Made by a program: the position numbers and the translations under genes. Below are positions 11,690-23,702 of a DNA stretch of 64,000 bases, piece after piece. Origin of the DNA: Earliella scabrosa. Taxonomy: Eukaryota > Basidiomycota > Agaricomycetes > Polyporales > Polyporaceae. Under the pieces are notes generated by a model. The model had not been told where the DNA came from. It saw only the letters and a list, made by a program, of their open reading frames with translations, and made no database searches. The stretch lies in assembly GCA_022605405.1 (NCBI GenBank), contig JABYQQ010000025.1, positions 434,001-498,000 of the forward strand. Direction: 5' to 3'. Position 1 is the first letter of the stretch. Every line of letters begins with the position of its first letter.

Positions 11690-12429
11690 CTATAGCACCG
11701 TCCAGGCGCCACCGACGAGGCACACCGCCACGACACTCGCCAGCGACAGCAGCTGCATACGCGCGCCCTCGACCGTCCTCATCGCGCTCACGCCGTTCGC
11801 GTTTGGCGGGAACGTCGTTGCGAAGCCGACCGTGGGGTTGGGTCCACCTGAGATGGTCACTGTTGGCGCGCCGGCGGCGGGCGTGGGTGCCGATCCGTTG
11901 CCCTTGTCTGCGATGGCGAAGCGCTGGGACGAGCCGTACATGATGCCGTGTGTTGAGTCGAGGAAGAGGAGGAAGTAGTCGTCACCCGCCGGGACATCTT
12001 GGATGAAGAGGTTAAGAGATCCCGCAGATGATCGTGCGGGGACTGTAAGACAGGCGTGAGGGGCAGACGGTCAGCCGAGAGGTGCAGATGGGAGGAAGGG
12101 ACGCAGCAGAAGAGAGGAAACGTACTGTCTCTTGCCACGAAGATGAGCCCGTCCGTGCTCAGTCTTGCGAGCTCGATATCCACATGTGTGACCCCGTCCA
12201 ATAGGCTCTTCTCCCATGTCACGGGATTCACGGCGTTGTTCGACCACTGGACTCCGTTCGCCGGTGTGTCGACTTTGAAGTACGCTGCACAAGCCCCGTA
12301 CGTGAGCACAAGGCACACGCAAAACACCATTAAAACCAATGACGGCGTACCTTTCGCATGTGCTAATGGAAGTAGGTACCAGGCGAAGAAGAAGACGAGA
12401 ACTTGAGTCGGAACGTAGGATAGCAGCAT
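11690..12429 (-). CDS. Kre9/Knh1-like N-terminal domain, GPI-anchored surface protein
   Basis: Predicted 196-residue secreted protein of the Ser/Thr-rich GPI-anchored membrane family carrying the Kre9/Knh1-like N-terminal domain. Exons on minus: 12351-12429, 12126-12284 and 11690-12042; the phases close. Residues 1-25 form a signal peptide ending AHA. The domain follows (FKVDTPANG, then WEKSLLDGVTHVDIELARLS, DGLIFVA, SLNLFIQDVPAGDDYFLLFL, GIMYGSSQRFAI). A Ser/Gly/Pro linker leads to a hydrophobic C-terminus (LLSLASVVAVCLVGG), as expected for GPI attachment. Members are wall or plasma-membrane proteins linked to beta-1,6-glucan assembly, but most have no proven role. It is short for a Kre9 protein and typical of basidiomycete members. 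Confidence 0.85.
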
Positions 12430-13183
12430 TTGGTGTTAGACTTGGATTTAGACGCGGGGGTCGTACGACAGCAAGAAGACAGCTTGTGTTCCGTGCAAAG
12501 CGTTCAAAGGATGTGTAGAACAACGACGAGGAGGACAGCGAGGGCGAACGAGTGGACGGTGAGCAGAAGGAAGTCGGCTGTGAGGTCGGAAGTGTAGCTG
12601 GAAGCGTGTGTTTCGCAACAAGCGCCCATTCGCGACGCAACGCCGACGTTTGGCTATGTTTGGATCCGGTGGCTGACAGACGCCCCGGGTGCCTTAGCGT
12701 CGAACACCAAGCTACACCAAGTTTCGAGTCTCGACTTGATGCAGAGTCAGCACAAGCCAACCGTAGGCAGGTCATTCACAAGCTGTCTATCAGCATCACC
12801 GCAGCCTGTGCACTGCTTAGTGACGATGTCGCGTTCTGTCTCAACGTCGCGAAGCTCAGATATTCAGACAACTTGAAGTACACCCAAACATCAGACCAAC
12901 GGCGACAAAAAGAAGAGCCTGAGATGGTAGTAAGATGGTGTGCACTGCACTGCGTACCGTAAGTACCAGTAATCACTCGATGGGCAGTGTTGGATATGAA
13001 CGCGAAGGAGACCGCGGCCACAGATTGGCCGGACAGGTCTGATCGAACTAAACATCACTGCAACTCGGTTCAGGCGTTCAAAAACGTCGAACCGCCGTGA
13101 CTTGACGACAGCACTGGCAGGAGGAATGAAGGAATGGATGTTCACTTAGCCACACATCTATATTCTTATGCGTTTGACAGCGA
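12430..13183. other. intergenic between two minus-strand genes
   Basis: Upstream region of the Kre9/Knh1-like gene and 3' flank of TDP1. No TATA box was recognised. A plus-strand frame at 12552-12962 has no recognisable domain and was not accepted. Confidence 0.5.
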
Positions 13184-15751
13184 CTAATGAGTAAACGCCG
13201 CAGACTCTGTTTGCATCTATGGAAGAAACCAGGGACCGTCAACAATCAAGACAGCCAAAGCAGACGCACACGTCGACAACTCACCCATGGCAAGTCGCGC
13301 CCAGCGACATACTTGAGCGGAGGGCGCTCCCAGCACGCCACTTTGTCGATCTCCGCTTGAGTGCGAAGCGGGAGCAGGACGCCCAGCTCGTAGTTGGTGA
13401 TCTGTGCGCGTGTCAGCTCGGGCAGCCCCCGGGCGGATGGAGAACACGGCGGCTTACATTGAGCGTCGGGTTGAAGCCCGATCCAGAGAGCGTGCCCCAC
13501 GCAGACGGCGTGAAGTTGTGCGAGCCGACGTACACCCACCCGATGAGCTTCTCCTGGTTGGCACCGCTCCCGTCAGCCTCGTTCTCGCTGTCCGTGTCGA
13601 TGTGGCGGTCGAGCCCGCCCCGCTTGTCGCGGAACGTCCCCAGTATCATCTATCCACGCTTCAGCCTGTAGTCAGCAGGCTCGACAGACAGCGACGCACC
13701 TTAGAGTGCATCAGCACGCGCCCACGCTTGCTCTTGGTCTGGTTGAACAGCTCCCGCGGGAAGTTCTTCCCCTCCCACTGGTTCCGTCTGCAGAACATCG
13801 TCCCGCCCCCGGACTCCCCGAGCACGCTCTCGCGCACGTACTGCGCCGTCGGGAACAGGATCTTGATCGGCGGGAACGGGAGCTTCGCGCGCCCCGCCTT
13901 GGGTTTGTCGAGCCAGCTCTGCGCGCTCTCGCCCCGCGCAGAGCAGTAGAACTCGTTCAGCCACTGCGTGCTGTACGTCCCGATCGACGACCCCTGGCAC
14001 TCGAGCACGAGCTCCTTGCCCTTCGGCGGCGCGCCGCCCATGTCGATGAGCGCCTTCATGAGGCGCGTGTGCCCGGTGAGGATCGCTTTGGGCCAGCCTT
14101 CGTGCTTGCCGGCGATGGACGGGATCAGGGCTGCCTTGACTTTCGAGAAGTCCCAGTGCGTGCGCAGGTCTTCGAGCCGTTGCAGTGGGAGGTTCGGGTG
14201 CTGCGGCGGGCGGGCCGGTGAACGCTGGCGCGTGCGAACGAGGACGGGGTACTCACGTCGTTCTTGAGGAAGTTGACGAGCGCGGGAGCGACGTTGACGG
14301 CGTGCAGGACGCGAACCATCGCGGCCGCAAAGTCCTCCTCGTTCGCAGCTTTGGCAGGGACGACGCGCTTCGGGACATCTTGCACCCACACGCTCTGCGA
14401 GAACGGTTTTCAGGCGGATGCGAGAGATCCAGACTCGGGGGGGCTTACGTTCTCGATGTCGCGCCAGTCGTACTCGACCAGGTTCGCGGTGGAGACCATG
14501 ATGCGCAGCCGGCCTGTCCGGTAGAATAACTACGTGGCTTGTTAGCGTAGTTTCGTCTCGTTGGAAAAGAACTCACCAGCATGAATTTCATGTGCATACA
14601 GCCACGTCCGCCACGAAGGAACGGCGTCGTCCTGATCCAGTTCGGCAGGATCGTCTTGATTGAAGCATCACCTGTGCAGAGACAAGAATCAGAATGAGAT
14701 CAACCTCAATCCGGAGCAAAAAAACAACGTGGTGGCTCGTCGGACGTGGCCCACGGATCATGGATGCGCATCTCGTCCTGAATATCGTCTACAACAAACG
14801 CATCCTCAGGACAGACGCTCAGGCACGAGTGCAGAGCTCGAACGTGAGCTCGAGAACACTTACCGGCCTGGCTGTGGTCTACCGCAATCACTGGAGTATC
14901 GCGGGCGAACAGCGCATACACCCAGGGGAAGTTCCAGCAGAACGCCGAGACGATTGCGAATTCGATGTCCTCTTTCTGTCCGATGTGGTCAGTCGGGTTG
15001 AATGCATTGCCCGAAGCACACAAGACCGACCGGTGCGAGTATCTCAGTCAGGCGGAAGAGAGGCCGCGTGTCCTTCTGTCGATCAACATGCATATTCGCG
15101 GTCTGCCGCAGCTCCCCCTCCCAGAAGAGGGTCTGCGCGGCAGACGCAGAGCCGCTGGCAGTTGCTGCGGCAGGTCTTGCTCGTGCTGTAGCAGTCTGAG
15201 TGGTGGTTGACGAGCTAGAAGCGGAGGCGTTGGCACGACGAGGCCCGGACTGAGAGGACGAGATGTGCTGCCTTTTCGCACCGCGAGCGCGCTCCTCTTC
15301 GTCCGAGTCAGAGTCCGAGTCGACTGTGATCGTGGTTGCGTTTCGGTGGATGTCCGGTCGATGGCGTTTGAGTCGTTCCAGGCGGTCGCGCTCCATTTGA
15401 GCGCGCTCTGCACCCATCAGGGCAGCTAACGTGTTTGAAGCCGTAGTCTGTGGTTGTGGGACGGGAGTCACTGTGGGTGCCGGAGCACGAGAAGCAGCTG
15501 CTGTAGTCGTGGTGGGTTGTTGTTTCGATTCCTCGATGGCGCGTTGGATGTCGGCCTGAAAGCGCGCTTCCTCATCATCTACACCTGGAGAATCAACATC
15601 TATGACTTCTTGATGGTTTTGGACACCATTGGGTCTGCTATCCTGGAGACTTGACGCGATGGCCCTGGTTCTCTGGATCAGACATTTCGTGAGGCTTGAA
15701 TGCGTAGCCACAAGGTTACCTCGCAACGTCTGAGTCGTAGCCGTCGTCCAT
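13184..15751 (-). CDS. TDP1: tyrosyl-DNA phosphodiesterase 1
   Basis: Hydrolyses the 3'-phosphotyrosyl bond left by stalled topoisomerase I and acts in nuclear DNA repair. Exons on minus: about 15650 to 15031 (5' part uncertain), 14864-14975, 14577-14671, 14449-14529, 14257-14394, 13700-14200, 13458-13649, 13285-13401 and 13184-13216. A UIM-like acidic helix (DEEARFQADIQRAIEESK) is followed by a low-complexity Ser/Thr/Ala linker and then the catalytic region starting LFWEGELRQTANMH. The first HxK motif is GCMHMKFMLLFY and the second is MHSK with GSHNFTPSAWG. Both catalytic His/Lys pairs are present. The start is unresolved: an ATG at 15751 (MDDGYDSDVA) is attractive but I could not find a phase-consistent first intron. 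The open frame also extends to an ATG at 15804. The final 33-nt exon is less certain than the others. Confidence 0.85.
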
Positions 15752-16993
15752 GTCTTTGGTTCAAAGCTAGAGATTATGAGAAACGAAAGGGCGATGGTTG
15801 TCACCTTGACCTTCGGCTGGATGGTGGTGGTACAAGTGCAAGGTGTTCAAGCGGCGCAACTTGCTCCGCGTGTCGGCAACACGCGACGCGTTCGATCACG
15901 TGGCTCAAGCTCTGGCGCCCAACCGATACTTTCGAATTCACGGCGGGCATCCGTAGATGTTCTGCCATAGAAAACTCGCAGAAAAAGCGCGACTACAGAG
16001 CACCTTTTCTCTCGCACGTGACAAAATGGGAGAAAATGCCTAGAACAGGTTTCCCGTTTCCGTTTCATGACATTTTCTGCAATTTTGTCACGTGCGAGAG
16101 AACAGTTGTTCTGTGATCGCGCCTTTTCTGCAACTTTTCTTTGGCAGAACATGGACGGATGCCTGCCGTGTTTGTTGCGCGTCACATCGAAGTTACCACC
16201 GCGATTCTATGAGCTCCTACTGCAATGTTCAATGCACCCGTACAGAACATAATACTCAAGAGACCACACGATATGGTAAGTGGCCAAAGAGCGAGATTAA
16301 TTATGACTTAACTTCTCGACCTGACACTGCCCCCTCGGCACCGCTTGCGACTACTAGTTCACAAGTCTCGCTCGACTTGTCAGCAACTTGTCAGACAACG
16401 GTATGGCATGCACGAAGTGACGGGACATACCCCAAGTCCTCCAGGAGCCAGCTGAAGCCGGAATTGCAAGCTCGTTGACTTGAAGGCGAAACGTCGTATG
16501 GACTGGTAGTTCTCTCCATATGCTCGTTCCTAGCCCTGCATCGGTTTCGGAGATCGGTCTTATAAGCATGCGTGTCGCCACCGATGCTCGCCGTTTCGTG
16601 ACAGCGCCGGATATACCTAACCGACACCGCATGCGCCCTCAAGAAGTCGGGGTTTCGTATGCGCGTGTCTGGCTCTTGACCTTTTGCAGCTGGGGGCGGA
16701 CTGCCATGATCACCATGTCATCCGCGGGACATGCATATGCTCTCTTCGTCGTTGCTGTTACCTCAGGCTCGTGATAAGCTTGGGAGAGGTGTGATTGGCT
16801 ATGGAGCAAATCTGGGTATAGATAAAAGGGGAGGAATGCTGGACCCACAGCAACAATCACCCGCATCAGGATCCCCCGCCATCAAGGCTCTCACTGGCAG
16901 GTCCCTAGTCATCCTTCGCTGTCTTGTGTATGGGACTAATTATCCTCCCTCAGGCCTCAATACTTGCAACTTTCCGAAGTACACACAAGGGTC
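15752..16993. other. divergent intergenic region carrying a foldback element
   Basis: Lies between TDP1 (minus) and an F-box gene (plus). It contains the long imperfect inverted repeat annotated separately (15939-16170). The remainder holds only short frames without recognisable domains. Confidence 0.6.
15939..16170. repeat. long imperfect inverted repeat (foldback/MITE-like)
   Basis: The left arm (about 15939-16038) and right arm (about 16069-16170) are imperfect reverse complements over about 100 bp, with a spacer of about 30 bp. The outer ends read CGGCGGGCATCC and GGATGCCTGCCG. The inner arms share TCTCTCGCACGTGACAAAAT and its complement, so each carries a CACGTG palindrome. No clear target-site duplication was found. 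It has no coding capacity, so it could be a MITE or another foldback element. Confidence 0.8.
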
Positions 16994-17983
16994 ATGGACA
17001 CACTCTCTGTTGATGTGTGGCAGTACATCTTCAAGCTCGCCTGCACCGACGGTGGACGTACCGGTGCCGCCCTCTCTCGGACCAACAAAGTCTTTCGCAG
17101 CGTCTCCACCCCTTATCGCTTCTATACCGTCAAGCTCACGCGACTCAAGCAAATAGAGGCGTTTCTCACCACATACGAGGCCGCCATCACCACGGCATCG
17201 CAGACCACCCCGCCCAGCGACGCGCCACACGTCAGGCACCTCTTCCTCGCCTTCCTCCCCGGCCAGACAGACGTGATCGTCCTCGGGCATGCCTTCCACT
17301 TCATGGACTTTCACGGTTGGCAAGAGGACAAGGATGCGTGGAACGAGCGGTTCGTCCGCATCCTCACGCGGCTCTTCGTGCACCTCGCACCGTCGCTCCA
17401 CACACTGGCGGTCCTGCAGAACTACCAGGTCCGCCTCCCCTACGTCCGCATAGATGGCGGATTCCCAGCCCTCCGCGAGCTCACGCTTCTGGGGGACGAC
17501 CGGATGTTCTTCCGCGCGAAGCTCGACCCGGACACGTGGTTGGAACCGGGCGACAGGCAGTTCTACTCCGCGGGCCCGCCCCCGGACAGAGACGCGCTTG
17601 CTGCCGCACCATTGTTCCCCGTGCTCGAGAGGCTGCACCTCGTCGACGGCGATTGGCACGATACCCTCCATCTCTGGGCGGTCGTGGTCCCGCGCGTTGT
17701 GCACCTGTGTGTCGACGACGCGAAGGACCAGACATACGAAGCGCTGCGCGACTTGCTCGTGGATTCGTCGAACCTCGCCGCCCTCCGGACACTCGCGGTG
17801 TCTCCCAAGCCCCAAGGTGGGGTGCCGTGGACGGCTACGGCTTGGGCTCAGGTCGAGCGTGTCTCGGTTGACGTCCGCGTCGTACCCGCCGAGACCGTGA
17901 CTCAGAGGAAAGACTCGGAGACCTACTGGCCTAGGCGGCTTGAGGAGCAGTGGCAGGAGCACGTTAGCGCAGGCGATCCATAG
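16994..17983 (+). CDS. F-box-like protein
   Basis: Single-exon protein of 329 residues. The N-terminus MDTLSVDVWQYIFKLACT with ALSRTNKVFRSVSTPYRFYTV fits a degenerate F-box, the segment that binds Skp1 in SCF ubiquitin ligases. The rest has leucine-rich stretches (RILTRLFVHLAPSLHTLAVL, FPALRELTLLGDD, FPVLERLHLVDGDWHDTLHLW) resembling the irregular LRR region of basidiomycete F-box proteins. I chose the ATG at 16994 because it precedes the F-box directly and sits in a good context (gtcATGG). An in-frame ATG at 16964 would add ten residues. The substrate is unknown. Confidence 0.75.
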   Translation: MDTLSVDVWQYIFKLACTDGGRTGAALSRTNKVFRSVSTPYRFYTVKLTRLKQIEAFLTTYEAAITTASQTTPPSDAPHVRHLFLAFLPGQTDVIVLGHAFHFMDFHGWQEDKDAWNERFVRILTRLFVHLAPSLHTLAVLQNYQVRLPYVRIDGGFPALRELTLLGDDRMFFRAKLDPDTWLEPGDRQFYSAGPPPDRDALAAAPLFPVLERLHLVDGDWHDTLHLWAVVVPRVVHLCVDDAKDQTYEALRDLLVDSSNLAALRTLAVSPKPQGGVPWTATAWAQVERVSVDVRVVPAETVTQRKDSETYWPRRLEEQWQEHVSAGDP

Positions 17984-19410
17984 GACATGATGATACCAAC
18001 CAGCATACTCGTACTGGGAATTGTAGTACTTACGATCATACCCTCCATCGATGTAGTACGACATCCTGGATCGATCCGAGGCAATAGTCGGGTAGTAGCG
18101 ACAATCCGTCCGTGCCTAGCTGCAAATACGAGGTCGTCAATGTTACCAGATAGTGGGGCCGAGCCACAATCCATCAAGCTTAAGTCGACTCGAGTGAGGG
18201 CGATAGTCGAAATGCCTGACACCTTTACCCATCAGCATTTCCGGCTCTTGACGAGAATTTGGAATCAGAACATGGCACGACAGGGTGCGATACGCACGGA
18301 TGCCCGAGCGCAGCAACACACTGTTGTAGTGCGTGAGGGGCAAGTCAAGGGGGAAATGAAGGCGAACTCAGATTGGGGACGCGGATGTCGGCAACGCATG
18401 TGCAGCCAACGGGATCGACTGCGCTGGCAGAATCGCTCGGCCGAGGCAGCTCGAGCTCGACATGTACAGTACACATGCATTGCATGATCGACGTGCCGAG
18501 GGATGCCTGAGCGGGATCCGGTCGGTTAATGCAGTTCCGCTCTGCCATTACGAGAGATGAATCATTACCAGGGTGTTGTCCACGGAACAGAGTGAGAGCT
18601 CACTGCGCAAGGTTCTAATGTCAGGTCCCGTTCGGAGATTACTTCCTACGGAGCACGGGTCAGTTCTAACCCTGAGCGGAAAACACATCCATGACAGGAG
18701 GACGCAAAGCGTACGTCGGCTGACGCGACTGTACAGAAGCCAGGCGGCGGGCGCACTCGCAGCGTGGAGAACTGGCACGACGCACCTATTGGCATCCGGA
18801 AGAACATACTAGTCTCCGTTAGCACGGTGTTGCTCGCTACGCCCCCAGCAGGGATAGGCGCCTAAGCCGGCGCTTGATCCTCAACCACGCCTGGGAGGTA
18901 CTACGTGAGTTCATAACTCAGCAGGTTCCGATCCATCCCCTCTCAAAGTTGCCACAGAGATCGAACAAGTAGTGACTGACCCCTGTGCAAGATTTGAAGG
19001 GGATCGGAGGTCATATGCGTGCCCAGGATCTGTGGTGGCAGGAGGGTTGCTACGGGCGCCTGTACCGTGAAATTTGTACTTGTTTGTCCCCGCGAAGTGC
19101 AATCGGTCACCTCCTAATGGGTATGCTCGCTTCGCTCGCAACAACCGAACTGTGGACTGTAGGGACAGTAGTAGTAGTCTGCGTCGAGCGAATCGCGTCA
19201 GGCCCGTCGGAATCAGACTCATCGCGAAGCTATCCTAAGCAGGACAGGCGGAGGTCAGCGGCAGACGATGTACATACCATCCCATACGACGAGTGGTGAC
19301 CACTGAATCCGTGGCATGCGCGCGTCCTGAGGATGTTATACAGATGGATTATAATAGTCTAGAACACCACTGACGAGCACCAGAAGCAAGACAGCAAGCA
19401 AGACACAGAT
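17984..19410. other. intergenic, convergent 3' ends
   Basis: Lies between the F-box gene (plus) and EMC1 (minus). Only short overlapping frames were seen; none has a recognisable domain. No repeat or RNA gene was recognised. Confidence 0.5.
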
Positions 19411-22400
19411 CTAGTCATACCACCTCTCCCGCAGACGTTTCCTCGCTACAATCGGCTTCACGACGACAATCGCAAACGCGAGCCCGGCGATGGTGACGAC
19501 AAGCTGAGCCTTGTTGAAGCTCTCGCTGAGAACGTCGAAGGTATTCGAGGGCGCGACCCGCGTGAAGAACAAGTCGAGCCCGTACGCGAAGACAAGGGAG
19601 GTCGACTCGAGTAGCGCCGGCGAGGTGATGATGCGGCGCGTCTTCGCCACCTGGGAGCGACGGGTCAATATGTGAAGGGACAGTATGGATGCTACAGACA
19701 CGCACCTGGTAGTTGTGCGACAGGATGCGCTTCGGGTCGTCGGGGAGCACTGGGTCGTACTGCATGAGCCATTCTTCCATCTGTTCCGTAGTTGGCTTGT
19801 GCGGCGGTCGCCTTGGGTCAAGCAATCGGCGTGGGAAGGATTGAATCTGATTATTCTCGTTCGCAACTGAAGGACCATGTCAGTTATGGTCAGTGTAACT
19901 CGAGAGCAGTAATGAACGCACTGATGATGTCCTTCACAGAAATCCCATAGCTTGTGGATGTAGGCGTGAGGGTACGGATCCCACGAGGGAAGATGTACGC
20001 CTGTTCATAGATGTTGACTGCGGTCGTCTCGTTGGACAACGACGACATATCGGAGCTACGGCACATGTCAGTTCACATAGCTCGTCGACGGGGACCGTAT
20101 GCGCACCTCCTGCGTTTGTCGTCGATGCCATTGCCCTCGTACAGCTCGACCGAGACAACCCGGTAGCTCTTCGCCTGGTTCGGGCCGACCTCGCCGTCAT
20201 AATAGTGGTACACGAGCCAGTTCTCGACGAGCGTGGCTTTGACGTCGCAGTCGCCCCGGACCGACGGAAGCACCGCGTGGTAGACGATGGTCCCCTTGGC
20301 CCCATCGATGAGATACACCGCACACGTGGCCGAGTCTGACGGCGGCGCCGTCGACGGAGGGCCAGTGACGACCCCGACTAGGTTCGGGTTCAGATACTTG
20401 TAAAGCGTCGTGCGGTTGCCGAGCACCTTGCCAAGGGATGCGACGGGATCCGTGGGGCGGGCGAAGACAGCACGGATATCTTCGTTCTGTGGGAACGGCA
20501 GTGACCACGTCTGGTATGCGATGTGCTTGCCGGTGAATTCGATCTGCGAGGGAATCTGGTGGCCTGAGAGACGGCGCTGTCCAAGAGGTCCAGACTTGAG
20601 TGGGATGCGCAGCGAGGGAATCGCTTTCTCAAACGCCTGTACCGCCTCGTCCGAGTTGGGGTAGAGGTGCACCTGCAGGAACTCATCGAGACATACAACC
20701 GCCCGCCCGGAGTCTGTACGCAGCAGGAACGCCTCAACCAGGGGTCCGGAAACGATGTCCTCACCCTGGAGTACATCATTGCTAGGCGACTTGCCTGTCG
20801 CGTCTTCGCCGGTCAGAGCGTTAACATGGAAGAGCACCGTGTCGACCAAACCCTGAACGCACGTTTAGAAATTAGCAATGAAGCACGGCACGGAGGATAG
20901 ACGGCCGCCGGCTCACATTGTTCGCCTTCCTCTGCGTCACCAGCACGACCTGAGGCGCATCTCCGTCATTCACCGTGCGCGTAACGAACATCTTCGCAGG
21001 GATAATCTGGCCCCCAACTTGCGCGGCCCAGCCCAAGCCGAAGACGCGATTCCAAAGAACGTTGCCGTTGGCCGAGTCGATTCCATAGAGCTTCCCGTGA
21101 GACGTTGCGGCCACGATTACCTTTCTAAACCCGAACGCGTCCCGGGCCAAGGGCTCGGAGGCATTGGCAGGCGGAGCGACCGAGGCGCTCACAGACGCAT
21201 ACGAGCCGGTCACGAACCGGCGCACAAAGTTCACGGCGTATTGAGGGAAGTCCTACGGAAGCGAGATCTCAGCGACCTTGCAATCTCCATCCGGATGCTT
21301 CTTTGCGTACCTGTGCATCGAGAAGCTGCCTCGCAACACGTGCCCCAAACGTTTCGTGTTCATTGTCTCCGTGAGAAGCGAGCTTCCGCTCAGGAAGTTC
21401 GACGAGTTCGGCAACTCGTATATCAGCGAGGCCTTCTTCACGCGTCCACTGCAACTGGTCTTGCTGCCATAACTGCACTGCGCCGGTGCTTGTCGTGAGC
21501 GCGAGCCTAGCAAGGACTCTGTACTCCTCCGGGTTGGCTGCTTCGACAGCGACCTGGAGATACATCAGGGTGTGTAACAACTTAGAGAGTAAATGGGAAC
21601 GTACGTGTGTGATGACGCCGTGCTCTCCAGTTTTGAAAGGGAACGTGTATCCCGTAACAAGACCCTTGCCATCGGCAAGGTGGGAGGCGAAAACGTGTGC
21701 GGAGGCTTGCTAGACGGTAATGAACAAGGCCGTTCAGAACGCAACGACGGTGGTTAGAACTCACCCTCAGCGAGTGGGACCAGAACACACGGGCGATGTA
21801 AGGGAAGCCGTCGTGGTCGAGACCGCCGGAGTAGATTGACGGAGTGCGCTGCGGCGAGGTGGCCTGCAAGCAGAGTCAACAAGGATACCCCACTGCCGGC
21901 GACGACATTTCCACTCACGGAATCGGAGTACTCCCATATAACCTTCAAACCCTCCGGGGTGAGTTTAATCACCCGGCCAGATCCATCGTCAGTAATGGCA
22001 ACGAACTGGCCATATTCGGATATCCCAACGTCTTCGACGCTCTTGTATGCTGCACCCTTGATGGTGGACAGTTTCGTCTTCAAGTCCAGCATCAACGGGA
22101 AGGACTTGATCGTGCCGTCCTCGAGCCACACGATCCGGGGTACCATACCTGGCGTCTTGACGTCGTTCAAAATGAGCACTTGGGATAGACCGGCAGTGAT
22201 GCTAGAAGGATAGTCTCCCGAATTCACGAGTTCGCCGTGCTGCGTGGAGAGGGACGTAACATGCAACGTGTACGATGCCAGTGACTTTGACAGGCCAACG
22301 AGGTAGACGGTCGAAGATGTCACGCAGATCTTCGAATAGACTGCAAGAGAGCTGTTCTTGTCCCAATCAGCGATAACCCCGTAGCCTCGCAACGGCACAA

Positions 22401-23702
22401 TCTTACGTCTGGTCTGGAGCTGTCCAACCCCATTTTACGTCGCCAGTCTGGCGGTCAATGCGACGGAGGATATGGCCATTGGTGAGTACGTAGATGTCGG
22501 TATCGTTCTCATCGCTGCTGAACGTGACGGACACGCCGAGCGTTTCAGGTTCTTGCAAGCGTCCGGCTTGAGGGTCGTGCAATCGTTTTTCCAGTAATAG
22601 GTGGCCCGACGTGGGGTCGAATAGGCGGAGATGAGCACCGCCGGGCCCGGACAGGGTAGCGACAACTACCAATTTGAGTCAGTAGGGGCTAAATACTTCA
22701 CGTTGTCCCGCATGAAGAGAATGTGAACAGGCATTGCGAGGGGTCGAGGAACATTCTCAGCATAGCATGAGTGTTCCAGCCGATTCAGATACCACCGGTA
22801 CATCGTGGCCTACTGCATTCCGCGATGCGTACAATGTCCGCATCCATGGTCCACTGCTATCTCCGGAGACCGCCGCTGGGTGTATGTCATACTGCGCTAA
22901 CCGCACGATCACATACGAGCAGCTATAATCCTCGCATTGGCATGCTTGGACGCGACACGCCTGAGTGACTGCAGTACGAAGGTACCAGTTGGTGGTTCGG
23001 AAGAGACTGCGTACGGGAGATGCTTCACCGAAAAGGCAATGATCACCGTGGTTCCTTACAGCAAGGCGACGTGAATGTCCATGGGAGCCTACCATTCCCA
23101 GAGCGAGAACGTTCGTCCTCCAGCTTCGGAGAATAATGGATCCCATGCCGCTAGCCTTCTAGTAGTCCACCAGGGAGCCTACAGCAGCCGCTATTCTCCA
23201 CCGCTCTCGGGTCTGAGTGCGCGGTTCTTCGAGATCCGTTGAGACGAAGCGCGGCTTGCTGGTGCCCAGACTGACTCGCGGGCAAGCCCCGACCTCGCCA
23301 ACCGTGCACCAATCGAATTGAGAAAAAGAACCAGGCAAAAACTCACCCTCTTTATCCTTCTGGAAGCCGATGATGTGGTCATTATCCTCGAAGAGATGTC
23401 GCCATGCTATACTTGACCGCGTTCGTTCCTCAGCTCCTCGAGCATACACGCACGTAACAGTACACACCTAGAGTGCCATTGGCGGAGTGGAACGCGGCAA
23501 GCACATTGCTCTGCGTCGCCGTCAATATCACACTGTTCGAGCTCCCGTCCTCGTGTTTCCTCCTGTGGAACCTTGGGGTGGTAGAGTCGAGGTGGGTGAG
23601 AGGGACGCCAGCAAGCGGTTTGTGCCAGTCGGTCACGCCGACTTCAAACGAGTGTAGAGCGCGTGCGCATACGGCCAGTGACAGAAGCAGAAACAGCCTC
23701 AT
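19411..23702 (-). CDS. EMC1: ER membrane protein complex subunit 1
   Basis: Largest lumenal subunit of the EMC, which inserts and stabilises tail-anchored and multipass proteins in the ER membrane. The protein starts MRLFLLLSLAVCARA, a signal peptide. A beta-propeller-like lumenal domain follows, with PQQ-like strands such as HLLLEKRL, YVLTNGHILRRIDRQTGDVK and KLYGIDSANGNVLWNRVFG. The conserved C-terminal EMC1 domain (former DUF1620) includes VYHYYDGE, AYIFPRGIRTLTPTSTSYGI, HKPTTEQMEEW, ILSHNYQ and SPALLESTSLVFAYG. A transmembrane helix (LVVTIAGLAFAIVVVKPIV) and a basic cytosolic tail KRLRERWYD end the protein. Exon 1 is 23468-23702, exon 2 is 23347-23406 and exon 3 starts at 22675. Intron 2 is 671 nt, far longer than its neighbours. 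Roughly full family length when spliced. Confidence 0.92.

Noticed and set aside
12552..12962. Plus-strand frame of 136 codons
   Set aside because: No domain, no splice context and low-quality composition; it lies upstream of a minus-strand gene.
14711..14814. Possible extra TDP1 exon (DDIQDEMRIHDPWA)
   Set aside because: Joining 14864 directly to 14671 keeps the phase and gives the conserved order VDHSQAG then DASIKTILPNW; the extra segment would interrupt it.
16940..18064. Long minus-strand frame of 374 codons
   Set aside because: Antisense shadow of the F-box gene at 16994-17983, whose own frame has family features.
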